Positions 50,778 to 59,328 of a DNA stretch of 64,000 nucleotides are shown here, in pieces; position 1 is the first letter of the stretch; every line of letters starts with the position of its first letter. The stretch lies in contig NZ_JXMU01000001.1 in assembly GCF_001293565.1 (NCBI RefSeq), positions 1-64,000 on the forward strand, read 5' to 3'. The notes beneath the pieces were generated by a model. That model was not told the origin of the DNA. It searched no databases and worked only from the letters and a program-made list of their open reading frames with translations. The position numbers and the translations under genes are program-made. The stretch is from Ahrensia marina (GTDB taxonomy: Bacteria; Pseudomonadota; Alphaproteobacteria; Rhizobiales; Rhizobiaceae).

Positions 50778-51167
50778 TTATTCGGCAGGAAACGACTTCA
50801 GATAGGCAATGATGTTGTCCACATCTTCTTGTCTTTTCAAACCGGCAAACGCCATTCGGGTGCCTCTTACAATAGCGCGGGGATTTGCAAGAAACTCCCG
50901 CAAGGATGCCTCGTCCCAAATCTTTCCGCTTTCGCCCAGAGCCCTCATAGCTTTTGAATATTTATAGCCCTCAACAAAGGCCGCTTCCCGATCAACAATG
51001 CCGAGCAGATGCGGGCCGACCTTGTTTTTTGCCTCATCCACCTTGTGGCAGGCAGCGCACTTTTTAAACACCTTTGCTCCAGCTTCCGCGTCGCCTTCTG
51101 CCGCCGAAACTGTTCCCGTCACAAGGCACAGCATGACAACGCTGATAAGCAGCTTTAATCTATACAT
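50778..51167 (-). CDS. Class I cytochrome c (c2/c556-like soluble type)
   Basis: 129 residues from the ATG at 51167 (MYRLKLLISVV). The signal peptide ends near residue 21 (VSAAEG). One heme c motif CAACH lies near residue 37 and the axial Met is in the GTRMAF segment near residue 105, with the usual C-terminal DVDNIIAYLKSF helix. It is exported and acts as a periplasmic electron carrier. It stands alone between mmsA and a hydrolase; whether it accepts electrons from PuuD or other dehydrogenases cannot be told. Confidence 0.9.
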   Translation of the reverse strand: MYRLKLLISVVMLCLVTGTVSAAEGDAEAGAKVFKKCAACHKVDEAKNKVGPHLLGIVDREAAFVEGYKYSKAMRALGESGKIWDEASLREFLANPRAIVRGTRMAFAGLKRQEDVDNIIAYLKSFPAE

Positions 51168-51328
51168 AATTCGGGCTCCGCAGGTTGCACACACCTATAG
51201 GTTCGGTCCAACCAATGTCACTCAAAAACAAGCCGTACAATCAGACCAATGGCCGCACCAAAATGAGCCAAAGCCACTGATTTTTATTCAAGAACAAATG
51301 ACTGGCGCAAGCTCAAATCAACAATCGA

Positions 51329-52162
51329 TCAGTGCACAGAAACGCCATCAGGTGCTGAAGTGTCTGCACCACCGGAAAGATTTTTCAAAAAGTCTTTGAG
51401 CAGTGTGGAAAAGTCATGAGGCTTTTCAATACAAGGCAAATGTCCCGCGCCTGAAATTTCTTCATAGCGGCTGCCCTCAATATACATCGACAATTCGTAG
51501 ACATGTTCCGGTGTGGTCACAACATCATTGAGACCGACAATACACATTGTCGGCGCGCCAATAACCTTCGCGTCTGCCGTGTAATCCGCATCGCGAATGG
51601 CCATACAGGTACTCAAATATCCTTCTTGCGGCTGACGTGACAACATATTGCGGTAACCGGCCACATCGTCACGGTTTTTCTGCCGGTATGCAGATGTAAA
51701 CCAGCGCAACATCGTGTTTTCAGCCAATTCCACCATGCCTTTTTCTTCGATGGAATCGATGCGCTCCTGCCACATCTCGGGCGTGCCGATTTTTGCCGCT
51801 GTATCGCACAACACCAACGCCTGAACGAGGTCCGGTCTTGCCTTGTAAACAGCCTGTGCAATCAGGCCGCCCACCGACAAACCCACCAGAACAACATCCT
51901 TTTTGCCAAGATGGTCGAGCAATGCGATCAGATCTTCGGCATGGTCCTCAATTGTATAGGGCGTAACACCAATATTACTCAGACCGTGGCCGCGTTTGTC
52001 ATATGTCATGACCGAAACTTCACCGACAAAACGAACAATCACGTCACGCCAGATACGGAAATCAGTTCCAAGTGAATTGATAAACACAAGGGTTGGTTTA
52101 CCTTCCGGCCCACCGATTTCCTGATAGTGCAGCGTCAAATCGTTTACAGTGGCAAATTGCAT
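51329..52162 (-). CDS. Alpha/beta hydrolase, 3-oxoadipate enol-lactonase (PcaD)-like
   Basis: 277 residues from the ATG at 52162 (AGGA 7 nt upstream). The catalytic triad is visible: nucleophile in VGLSVGGLIAQAV (Ser near residue 97), Asp in VGLNDVVTTPEHV and His in GAGHLPCIEKP; the oxyanion region is FINSLGTDFRIW. The closest group by motif is PcaD of the beta-ketoadipate pathway, but no other pca gene is nearby, so it may be a general lactonase or esterase. It is soluble. The intergenic spaces on both sides are short and without marked features. Confidence 0.8.
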   Translation of the reverse strand: MQFATVNDLTLHYQEIGGPEGKPTLVFINSLGTDFRIWRDVIVRFVGEVSVMTYDKRGHGLSNIGVTPYTIEDHAEDLIALLDHLGKKDVVLVGLSVGGLIAQAVYKARPDLVQALVLCDTAAKIGTPEMWQERIDSIEEKGMVELAENTMLRWFTSAYRQKNRDDVAGYRNMLSRQPQEGYLSTCMAIRDADYTADAKVIGAPTMCIVGLNDVVTTPEHVYELSMYIEGSRYEEISGAGHLPCIEKPHDFSTLLKDFLKNLSGGADTSAPDGVSVH

Positions 52163-52234
52163 GATCATCCTTTCAGCGCGGATGCGCTATATTTCGTCTT
52201 CTATAAAATTTCAGCCGCCAAACAGAGCCGGAAA

Positions 52235-53236
52235 CTATGCTTTGCCCATATCAAGCAAACCTGCTGTGCCATTTTCGCGAATAAAACCGGCCATGCGGCC
52301 ATCCGGCGAAAAGAGCACATCAATCACAGGCGAACCATCAGCATCTGCAATGTAGCCAAAACCATCATCCTTGCGGTTAAACAAGGCGACACCCCCAGCG
52401 GCATACCCTATTAAAACCTGACGCGAACGGGGCCGTCCGCGCACGGAACGCACAATGCCGACGCCGCCCTCATATATCGCGGCATTCTGGCCTATTGGCC
52501 CGTCACTGCCAGTGAATGGCCACATAACGAGAACGTCCGCACCAGCTGTTAGCATGGCGCGGCCATCGGCAGTCCAGTCAAAGGAAACCGGCTTAGCCGG
52601 ATAGCCGCCCATATTACCATGTTTTTCAGGTGTTGCGATTTTCCAGATATGGAGCGAGTTTTCAAGCATTGCCGTGACGCAGAAACGGCCATCCGTCGAA
52701 AAACCAATTGCGATATGTGAACCCTTCCACTCCAGAAACTTGGTTGTTTCGGGCTGGTTGGGCGAGACAAGCAACGCGCCGCCATACACCGCCGCGCCGA
52801 GCCATTTGCCGTCCGGCGAAAACGATAATGCACTGACAGAAGAAGGCGCTGTAATTTCAACAGCTTCGTGGCCCTCTTTGGCAAGAAAAATGCTTTTCCC
52901 GCAGGACCATGCAACATGCCCGCGCTGTGAACAGGCAACACAATCCACCCATTTGCGGCCATCATGCACAACACTGATTTCGCCGTCTGCGGCGAGCCGC
53001 TTTAGCTTTCCATCATCGCCTGCCGTGTAAAGCGCATCGCCCTTGGCATTGGCTGCCATCGCTAAAATTGCGCCATCGTGAAGGTCGAGCTTGTTCGAGC
53101 TGCCATCCACCGCACAGAGCCGAACCGCACCGTCACCGCCTGCAACCGCCAGCACAGAGCCGATGAATGCGGCTGCTGTTGCTTGCGCTTCAAATCTGTA
53201 ATGAAGAACTGCACCTGCAGCGTCGAACGGATCCAT
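52235..53236 (-). CDS. WD40-repeat protein paired with the CobW GTPase
   Basis: 333 residues forming about seven WD40-type blades (for example GKWLGAAVYGGALLV, GDALYTAGDDGKLKRLAAD and VSFDWTADGRAMLTAGADVLVMWPF). There is no signal peptide or membrane segment, so a cytoplasmic beta-propeller scaffold is expected. Its ATG shares one base with the stop of the CobW gene (TAATG), which suggests tight stoichiometric coupling. This gene pair is familiar in alphaproteobacteria, but the role of the propeller is not known to me; a client or adaptor function for the zinc chaperone is inferred. Confidence 0.82.
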   Translation of the reverse strand: MDPFDAAGAVLHYRFEAQATAAAFIGSVLAVAGGDGAVRLCAVDGSSNKLDLHDGAILAMAANAKGDALYTAGDDGKLKRLAADGEISVVHDGRKWVDCVACSQRGHVAWSCGKSIFLAKEGHEAVEITAPSSVSALSFSPDGKWLGAAVYGGALLVSPNQPETTKFLEWKGSHIAIGFSTDGRFCVTAMLENSLHIWKIATPEKHGNMGGYPAKPVSFDWTADGRAMLTAGADVLVMWPFTGSDGPIGQNAAIYEGGVGIVRSVRGRPRSRQVLIGYAAGGVALFNRKDDGFGYIADADGSPVIDVLFSPDGRMAGFIRENGTAGLLDMGKA

Positions 53237-54333
53237 TAAGCAGTCACTCTCGTCTTCATAAAGCCGTCTTCGATAATATCGCGCGGCAAATTGCGTCCGA
53301 TAAACACGATACGGCTATAGCGGTCTTCATCTTTGCGCCATTCGCGCTGGAAATCACCTTCCAGCATCATATGCACGCCCTGCGCGACATAACGGCGATC
53401 ATCGTCTTTCATATCGAGAATGCCCTTCATACGCAGCATATCAATGCCAAATTCCTGCCCGATCATTTGTATCCAAGGGAAGAATTTTTCCGGGTCGATC
53501 TTATCGCGCGTCATAAATGAGAAGCTGGACACATGCTCGTCATGTCGGCTGGCATCGAGGTGACCATGCTCATGGTGGTGGCCATGGTCGTGGTCGTGGT
53601 CGTGGTCGTGATCGTGATTACAGTGGCCATGATCATGATCACAATGCGAATGATCGTGGCCGTCATGCTCGTCAAAATCTTTTTTCAGAAAATCCGCATC
53701 GTCTTCCAAGATTCGATCAAGGGCAAAAGCGTCTTGGCCAAGCAGATTATCCAGTGGCACATTGCAGCGCTCGGCGCGCTCTATCCGGCAAGTCGGATTG
53801 ATACGGCGAATACGTGCTTCCACCGCCTGCAATTCCGTATCCGACACAGTATCGGTTTTATTAAGGACAACAATATCGGCAAAAGCGATCTGTTCCTGTG
53901 CTTCAGGCGCGCGGTCAATTTCCAATGACAAATGCTTGGCATCAACAACCGTGATAATCGCATCAAGCTTGGTTTTAGCCGCAATATCCTCATCAACGAA
54001 AAAAGTTTGCGCGACAGGCCCCGGATCAGCCAAGCCCGTGGTCTCGACAAGAATGCCGTCAAAATCACCGGCGCGTTTCATAAGACCGGCTAGAATACGG
54101 ATGAGGTCGCCGCGCACCGTGCAGCAAATACAGCCATTATTCATCTCGAAGATTTCTTCATCGGCATCAACGACCAAATCATTGTCGATACCGATCTCGC
54201 CAAATTCATTGACAACCACAGCATATTTCTTGCCATGGTTTTCCGTCAAAATACGATTGAGGAGTGTTGTCTTCCCAGCGCCCAGATAGCCGGTCAGAAC
54301 TGTGACGGGTATTTTTTCGTTCGATGTTGTCAT
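53236..54333 (-). CDS. CobW/COG0523 GTPase, probable zinc metallochaperone
   Basis: 365 residues. G3E GTPase motifs: Walker [15 protein letters not shown] (15-28), the metal motif GCICC (CxCC, Cys 68, 70, 71), [13 protein letters not shown] and NKTDTV. A His/Asp-rich stretch of about 45 residues (about 224-270) separates it from a CobW C-terminal domain. These proteins use GTP to deliver zinc or cobalt to client enzymes. The following WD40 gene overlaps by one base. No zinc-uptake operator is obvious; the client cannot be named. Confidence 0.9.
   Translation of the reverse strand: MTTSNEKIPVTVLTGYLGAGKTTLLNRILTENHGKKYAVVVNEFGEIGIDNDLVVDADEEIFEMNNGCICCTVRGDLIRILAGLMKRAGDFDGILVETTGLADPGPVAQTFFVDEDIAAKTKLDAIITVVDAKHLSLEIDRAPEAQEQIAFADIVVLNKTDTVSDTELQAVEARIRRINPTCRIERAERCNVPLDNLLGQDAFALDRILEDDADFLKKDFDEHDGHDHSHCDHDHGHCNHDHDHDHDHDHGHHHEHGHLDASRHDEHVSSFSFMTRDKIDPEKFFPWIQMIGQEFGIDMLRMKGILDMKDDDRRYVAQGVHMMLEGDFQREWRKDEDRYSRIVFIGRNLPRDIIEDGFMKTRVTA
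53549..53670 (-). repeat. Low-complexity His/Asp codon repeat in the CobW gene
   Basis: Near-tandem GAC/CAT hexamers encoding (HD)n blocks with a few Gly, Cys and Glu interruptions. On the + strand it reads as GTGGTC repeats and creates a long spurious hydrophobic frame. The length of this tract is likely to vary between strains. Confidence 0.75.
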
Positions 54334-54450
54334 GGCAGCATTCCATTCAAAATTTGAAACCGTGATGTGCGCTTTATCGCTCCAAAATTCAAGCCTGCGG
54401 CTTGGCTAATCGGCCTACCCGTGACACAAAGCTTGAAAATAGGATTTGTC

Positions 54451-55248
54451 ATGACACGCAAAATTTGGTGGAGCGATTTTTCGCCGGAGGAATTCTCGAA
54501 GCTTGATGCTGATAAAGTCATCGCGATCCTGCCGCTGGCAGCCACCGAGCAGCACGGCCCTCACCTGCCCGCGACAACTGATGCGGACATTATGGATGGC
54601 ATGTTGACGCGTGTCGAAGAACAGCTTCCATCAAGTATAGACGTCCGTATTTTTCCAGTGATTAGAATTGGGGCCTCCGACGAGCATATTCGTTTCGCTG
54701 CAACACAATCCATCTCATCACAGAATATGATCGACATCATTGTCGAGCACGGCAAACAGGCAAAAAATTGCGGCATAAAAAAATTCGTACTCGTCAATTC
54801 GCATGGCGGCAATGAGCCGGCCATGGCAATCGCGGCCTTGGAACTGCGCAAGCAATACGACATGCTTGTCGTCAAGACTTCATGGGGGCGCTTTGGTGTA
54901 CCTGATGGTTTGTATAGTGAAGACGAGTTAAAATACGGCATCCACGGCGGCGATTATGAAACCTCGCTTATGCTTGCCTTCAAGCCGCAAACTGTTGATC
55001 TGGAAAAGGCGGAAAATTTTCAATCCCGCACCAAGGCTGCGCGTGAAACGTTCATACATCTTGCGCCCCAAAGCCCGAATGGCTTTGCCTGGCTGGCAGG
55101 CGATTTGAACGAAAAAGGTGTGGCAGGCAATGCAACCCTTGCGACCGCGGAAAAAGGAAACGCCACGGCGACGCATCAAGTATCGGGCTTTATTGAATTG
55201 CTGGAAGATGTTCGCAAAGCCCATTTGAAAGACTGGATTAAATCCTAG
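54451..55248 (+). CDS. Creatininase-family amidohydrolase
   Basis: 265 residues from the ATG at 54451 (AGGA 6-7 nt upstream). Family metal motifs: LPLAATEQHGPHLPATTDAD near residue 30, NSHGGNEPAM near residue 115 and GIHGGDYETSLML near residue 170. Members include creatininase, the mycofactocin peptidase MftE and riboflavin-pathway formamide hydrolases. Context (CobW on one side, a periplasmic LprI-like protein on the other) gives no substrate. A zinc-dependent amide hydrolase is as far as the sequence goes. If zinc-dependent, it could be a client of the CobW chaperone upstream. Confidence 0.85.
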   Translation: MTRKIWWSDFSPEEFSKLDADKVIAILPLAATEQHGPHLPATTDADIMDGMLTRVEEQLPSSIDVRIFPVIRIGASDEHIRFAATQSISSQNMIDIIVEHGKQAKNCGIKKFVLVNSHGGNEPAMAIAALELRKQYDMLVVKTSWGRFGVPDGLYSEDELKYGIHGGDYETSLMLAFKPQTVDLEKAENFQSRTKAARETFIHLAPQSPNGFAWLAGDLNEKGVAGNATLATAEKGNATATHQVSGFIELLEDVRKAHLKDWIKS

Positions 55249-55290
55249 TCCGGCACGCTTTGACCGAAACATAGGAAGATTGGAATTCTC

Positions 55291-55710
55291 ATGAATAACA
55301 CCATCATTGTCACTGCCGCTCTGAGCTTCGCTACACTCTGCACAATGGCTCAAGCATCCGATCAGGAGGTTGATTGCGACAACGCCGAAACGCAATTCGA
55401 GATGAACCATTGTTCAGGCTTGGAGTTTGATGCAGCCGATAAAGCGCTCAACAAGACCTGGTCTAAGATTCGCGCTGCTGTAAAAACGATTGATGAAAAC
55501 AACAAGGAATACGCACCTTATGAGCCAAGTGCGGCGGACAATCTGTTAAAAGCTCAACGTGCGTGGATCGATTATCGTGACGGTCAATGTGCTGCAGAAG
55601 CTGCACAATATGCAGGCGGCACGATCCAGCCGCTCATCCGCAGTACTTGCCTGACAGATATGACAAAAAAACGCACGAAAGAACTACAGGAAATGATTGT
55701 CGACCGGTGA
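55291..55710 (+). CDS. LprI/DUF1311 family periplasmic protein
   Basis: 139 residues with a signal peptide ending near residue 22 (AQAS). The mature part has the DUF1311 pattern: CDNAETQFEMNHCSGLEFDAADKALNKTWSKI and LLKAQRAWIDYRDGQCAAEAAQYAGGTIQPLIRSTCLTDMTKKRTKEL, with four Cys probably forming two disulfides. Lysozyme-inhibitor activity is reported for LprI of Mycobacterium, but most members are uncharacterised. The stop is 1 base from that of the convergent hypothetical gene. Confidence 0.82.
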   Translation: MNNTIIVTAALSFATLCTMAQASDQEVDCDNAETQFEMNHCSGLEFDAADKALNKTWSKIRAAVKTIDENNKEYAPYEPSAADNLLKAQRAWIDYRDGQCAAEAAQYAGGTIQPLIRSTCLTDMTKKRTKELQEMIVDR

Positions 55711-55711
55711 T

Positions 55712-56152
55712 TTAACCGTCGTGCGCGGCAAAGGCATAGATCTCGATTTTCTTGTCATCGATAAATTTCGCGCCGATGACTTCCGGAATTCCGATTGTTT
55801 CCGTTTCGAGGATGTCCATAAGTATCGCATTGATCTGGATTGCACTGCGCAATTCTTCGATGTTTTCACGCTCTTCGCGCATCGCTGCTTCGATCTTTTC
55901 ATCGCCGACAACGCGCCGTTCGCCTAGCTTCACAATTTGAACTTCCTCGGGCGCAGTCAGCACGCGAATTTCATTGGCTGTTTCTTTAGAATTTCGGGTA
56001 AACTCGGTTAGGTTTTCAGCCGCCACATCGCGGTCAACCATTTTCACGCTCATCTGTTTTCCGACAACAGAGGTTTCAGAAATACCCTGCGACAAAGCCG
56101 AAATGGGCATAAGAAAAGCGCACACAAAAATGATCGTTTTTAAATTCATCAT
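55712..56152 (-). CDS. Exported hypothetical protein
   Basis: 146 residues with a signal peptide ending near residue 22 (SALSQG) and GGGGA upstream of two successive ATGs. The mature part is acidic and helical (EIRVLTAPEEVQIVKLGERRVVGDEKIEAAMREERENIEELRSAI) with no cysteine and no recognised family. It has its own promoter region of about 200 nt shared with the divergent small gene at 56352. Function unknown. Confidence 0.7.
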   Translation of the reverse strand: MMNLKTIIFVCAFLMPISALSQGISETSVVGKQMSVKMVDRDVAAENLTEFTRNSKETANEIRVLTAPEEVQIVKLGERRVVGDEKIEAAMREERENIEELRSAIQINAILMDILETETIGIPEVIGAKFIDDKKIEIYAFAAHDG

Positions 56153-56351
56153 AACAGTCCCCGTTTAACGTAGTGCACGTAAAATGCCTTAGTGCGCAGT
56201 TCGTTCCTTCACAAAAGTTTACTGCGATGAAAACCAGCGTTGTAAAATAGAATCCAGCAAGCTACCCATTTTTGCATAGCTATTATCTCGCAATGGCATT
56301 TGTGCAGCGCAATAAAAGGGCATAAATTCTCCTCAAATCAAGGAGAAGAAA

Positions 56352-56522
56352 ATGTCTTCAAACCCATCCCGTTTTAACCGCATCAGCAATTACTTCCTCG
56401 GCGCTGCAGAGAGCTTTGGCCGCGCGCGCTTGGCAAAGGAAGTCGCAAACATGCCTGAGCATCACTTCGCGAGCAAAGGCACAACACGTGACAGTGAATT
56501 GCGCAGAATTTTCGATCTCTAA
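56352..56522 (+). CDS. Small conserved-looking protein of 56 residues
   Basis: A short frame with an excellent SD (AGGAG 6 nt before the ATG). The product is basic at both ends and has a central YFLGAAESFGRARLAKEVANM helix and a C-terminal RDSELRRIFDL. There is no signal peptide or membrane segment. It is followed by a very strong terminator (56551-56585), which supports an expressed unit. It shares size and a terminal Arg-rich segment with DUF1127-like small proteins, but lacks their consensus core, so I leave it unnamed. Confidence 0.72.
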   Translation: MSSNPSRFNRISNYFLGAAESFGRARLAKEVANMPEHHFASKGTTRDSELRRIFDL

Positions 56523-56550
56523 TCTGCTGTTGTGATGGTTAATTTACCGG

Positions 56551-56585
56551 TCCGGCGTTGAACGAAAGTTCGGCGCCGGATTTTT
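56551..56585 (+). terminator. Strong intrinsic terminator with GAAA tetraloop
   Basis: CCGGCGTTGAAC pairs with GTTCGGCGCCGG (12-14 bp including two G-T pairs) closed by GAAA, followed by TTTTT. Together with the upstream SD it marks the 56-residue gene as a complete small transcription unit. Confidence 0.85.
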
Positions 56586-56711
56586 CATTTTAACAGTCCG
56601 ATATTGCGACTATCTCAAAATGGATGAGGCAATATGGCAAATGGATTTACACAATAGCCTACGCTCAAATGATTGCATCCAACGCAGCAATGCAGTCATT
56701 GAGGTATTCAA

Positions 56712-57146
56712 ATGGCCACTTTCTTTGCCGTTTTCATTTTTGCCACCCTATCTCTCACCGCCTTCATTCATATTTATTGGGCTTTAGGCGGCCTTTGGCC
56801 GGGCACAGATGAGCAAACACTCTCCAAAACAGTTATCGGCTCCAATGGAATAAACGCCATGCCACCGCGTTGGATTACCGGTTTGGTGTCCATAGGTATT
56901 ATGGGTGCAGCAATCTGGCCGATTCTCTGGCTCGGCTGGCTGCCACATCCACTGCCAGAGTGGATAGTAACTGCCGGCATGCTCGTTCTCGTAGCAATTT
57001 TCATACTGCGCGGTCTTGGCGGTTTCCTGCCGGTCGCACGGCGCATGAATTCTGAGGAACCATTCGCCACCTTAAATTTGCGCTATTTCTCGCCGCTCAT
57101 AACAATACTGGGCGTAATGATGCTGTATTTGCTGCTTTCAAAATGA
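56712..57146 (+). CDS. DUF3995 family membrane protein
   Basis: 144 residues with four membrane segments (about 2-24, 50-70, 80-100, 118-140). The family pattern is visible: HIYWALGGLWPGTDEQTL and a conserved RWITGLV before helix 2, GLGGFLPVARRMNSEEPFATLNLRYFSPLI before helix 4. The function of DUF3995 is unknown. It sits between the small 56-residue gene and the convergent MFS gene, with stops 10 nt apart. Confidence 0.8.
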   Translation: MATFFAVFIFATLSLTAFIHIYWALGGLWPGTDEQTLSKTVIGSNGINAMPPRWITGLVSIGIMGAAIWPILWLGWLPHPLPEWIVTAGMLVLVAIFILRGLGGFLPVARRMNSEEPFATLNLRYFSPLITILGVMMLYLLLSK

Positions 57147-57156
57147 CCACACCGGC

Positions 57157-58347
57157 TTATTCAGCCGGTGTCATCGCAATATCGGTTTTGTTCAGCACAA
57201 GACGCGTAAGAATGAACGCAAGAACCGCACAAAACGCAATCGCAGCAACCATAGGCAGTGCTGTGTTATCAAAAAACGGCGATGCAATCACAACCATGAG
57301 ACCACCGGCAACCATTTGCAGCGTACCGCCAAGTGACGAGGCCAATCCGGCCATGTCGCCATGATCATCAAGCGCCATCACCATTGTGGACGGCACCACA
57401 AGACCAAGACAGGCATTGGCAAGAAACAGGACGCCTATAATCACAGGCAATGTGCCAAATCCGGCAAGTATCAGACCCAACAATAGAACGGTAAACACCA
57501 GAAATCCGGTCGTCGCGGTTGCAACCACCTTTTCCATGCCGAACTTTTCACCAAGGCTGGCGGCAAGCTGTGAACTGCTGAAAAAACCAAGCGCATTGAC
57601 TGCGAAAGCCAAACTGAACTGCACAGGCGTCAAGCCAAATTCAGCGGTGTAGACAAATGAAGCATTGGCAAGGAAGACAAAGAAGCTGGCCATGCCAAAG
57701 CCGCCAATAAATGTGAGCCCCATAAACTTTTTATCGCGCAAAAGAATACCGCAACCACGCATAAGTGATGCAACATTTACCGGCACTTTATTATCTTCAG
57801 CCAATGTTTCGGGCAGCGCAAACAAGGTCAGTGACAGGCTGGAAACAGTGAGTATCGCAAGCGCCCAGAACACGCCGCGCCATGAAGCGACCTCCATAAT
57901 CGCACTGCCAACCAGCGGCGCGAGCATCGGCGACACGCTGATCACCATCATGATCAGAGCCATAAGGCGGGTGGCTTGCGTACCGGTATATTTGTCACGG
58001 ATAATCGCACGCGGCACAACCATGACCACCGCACCGCCAAGCCCTTGAACAAATCGTCCGGCCAGCAGCCAGCCAATTGTCGGCGCTAGGGCGCAAGCTA
58101 TTGATCCAATGGCGAAAATAATCAAACCGATAAAAAGAGGTTTCTTACGTCCGACCTGATCCGAATATGGCCCGAAGAACAATTGAGCCACACCAAATGC
58201 AATAAAATAAATAATGAGTGACGCTTGAACAGAGCTCACATCGGCATCAAGCCCCTTTTCAATCAAAGGCAATGCAGGCAGGTACATGTCAATTGCCAGC
58301 GGACCAACAGTCGACAACAAGCCAAGAATGACGGCAAAACGAAACAT
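57157..58347 (-). CDS. MFS efflux transporter, Bcr/CflA family
   Basis: 396 residues from the ATG at 58347 (GGATACAAGAT-ATG); an earlier ATG at 58404 lacks an SD. Twelve helices. Bcr/CflA features: GPLAIDMYLPALPLIEKGL after helix 1, FGPYSDQVGRKKPLFIGL (MFS loop 2-3 motif) and VQGLGGAVVMVVPRAIIRDKYTG (motif C region). Members expel drugs or small metabolites with proton exchange. It is monocistronic or grouped with nothing obvious; no MarR/TetR regulator is adjacent. Confidence 0.88.
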   Translation of the reverse strand: MFRFAVILGLLSTVGPLAIDMYLPALPLIEKGLDADVSSVQASLIIYFIAFGVAQLFFGPYSDQVGRKKPLFIGLIIFAIGSIACALAPTIGWLLAGRFVQGLGGAVVMVVPRAIIRDKYTGTQATRLMALIMMVISVSPMLAPLVGSAIMEVASWRGVFWALAILTVSSLSLTLFALPETLAEDNKVPVNVASLMRGCGILLRDKKFMGLTFIGGFGMASFFVFLANASFVYTAEFGLTPVQFSLAFAVNALGFFSSSQLAASLGEKFGMEKVVATATTGFLVFTVLLLGLILAGFGTLPVIIGVLFLANACLGLVVPSTMVMALDDHGDMAGLASSLGGTLQMVAGGLMVVIASPFFDNTALPMVAAIAFCAVLAFILTRLVLNKTDIAMTPAE

Positions 58348-58473
58348 ATCTTGTATCCAAAAAAAAGACGCGACTCGTGACGCAAAGACTGAACTATATT
58401 TCAAAGCCGGTCAGGACAACCTGCAAACCTGATGAAAGCAGAACCTCATGACACAAGGTGACAGGAGCATCGC

Positions 58474-59328
58474 CTAAAATTCGATAACCTGCCCATCGCG
58501 GCCAACATACAGATCGCCGTCAAAGCCGGACGATCTTACTGTTTCAGCCCATGTTTCCTCGGTAATAAGAGGGTCATCGACCGGCACGAGGTGATTAAGC
58601 GCAAGAACAGGAACCTGGCAATCTTTCGCCAGCTTGCCGACATCCAAAGCATCAGTATGGCTGGCAAATAAATGTTCCTTCAAACGTGCGCCATTGCCAA
58701 TGCGCGCTGCAAGGCGTTCGACACCTTCGCTCATCATTGCCTCATGTACCAGCACATCAGCGCCTCTGACAAATTCTTTGAATCGCTCGAACGGTGCTGT
58801 ATCCCCTGATAATACAATTGATTTTTCACCGTCGGAAAAGCGCAATGCGTAGCTTTCTTCGATCGGCGGGTGACAGTTCAAAATACTGCGCATGGAAAGA
58901 TCGCCGAGCATCGTCTCGCCTTCTTCGAGCGCGTTGATCGTTACAAGTGAGGCCAAATCCACCCGGCCCTCATCATCGATACGAAGCTCGATATCAAATG
59001 CCATCGACGCCAGAAAAGCCTGCCAATAAACATCAAGCCCTTTTGGCCCCCAAATGGTGACAGGTGTTTGGAGACCGGCAGTCCATGCCGTGTGAAGCAA
59101 CGGGCCTAGCTCAAGATAATGATCAGAATGCAAATGCGTAATGACAATCGTGTTTAGCGATTTTAATGAGTGGCCAGCGTTCACGATGCCGCGCGTAACC
59201 CCTAATCCGCAATCAACAACGATGGAGCGCCCTGCCATCTCCAGTAAACACGAGGTTGGCAAACGAAGGTTCTCGGTTGGATATATTGCAGGGCCGCCTT
59301 TTGTGCCCAATAGTGTCACACGTGCCAT
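58474..59328 (-). CDS. MBL-fold metallohydrolase (arylsulfatase/RNase Z-like)
   Basis: 284 residues from the ATG at 59328, which shares one base with the glpK stop (TAATG). The metal motif THLHSDHYLE lies near residue 72, with LSGDTAPFERF and a late LFASHTDALDVG (His). MBL proteins of this size include AtsA-type arylsulfatases, ribonuclease Z relatives and lactonases. There is no signal peptide. It is translationally coupled to glycerol kinase, so it may hydrolyse a glycerol ester or phospho/sulfo-ester, but that is only inferred. Confidence 0.82.
   Translation of the reverse strand: MARVTLLGTKGGPAIYPTENLRLPTSCLLEMAGRSIVVDCGLGVTRGIVNAGHSLKSLNTIVITHLHSDHYLELGPLLHTAWTAGLQTPVTIWGPKGLDVYWQAFLASMAFDIELRIDDEGRVDLASLVTINALEEGETMLGDLSMRSILNCHPPIEESYALRFSDGEKSIVLSGDTAPFERFKEFVRGADVLVHEAMMSEGVERLAARIGNGARLKEHLFASHTDALDVGKLAKDCQVPVLALNHLVPVDDPLITEETWAETVRSSGFDGDLYVGRDGQVIEF

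Noticed and set aside
53533-53928. Hydrophobic Val/Met-rich frame on the plus strand
   Set aside because: It is an antisense artefact of the (HD)n codons of the CobW gene.
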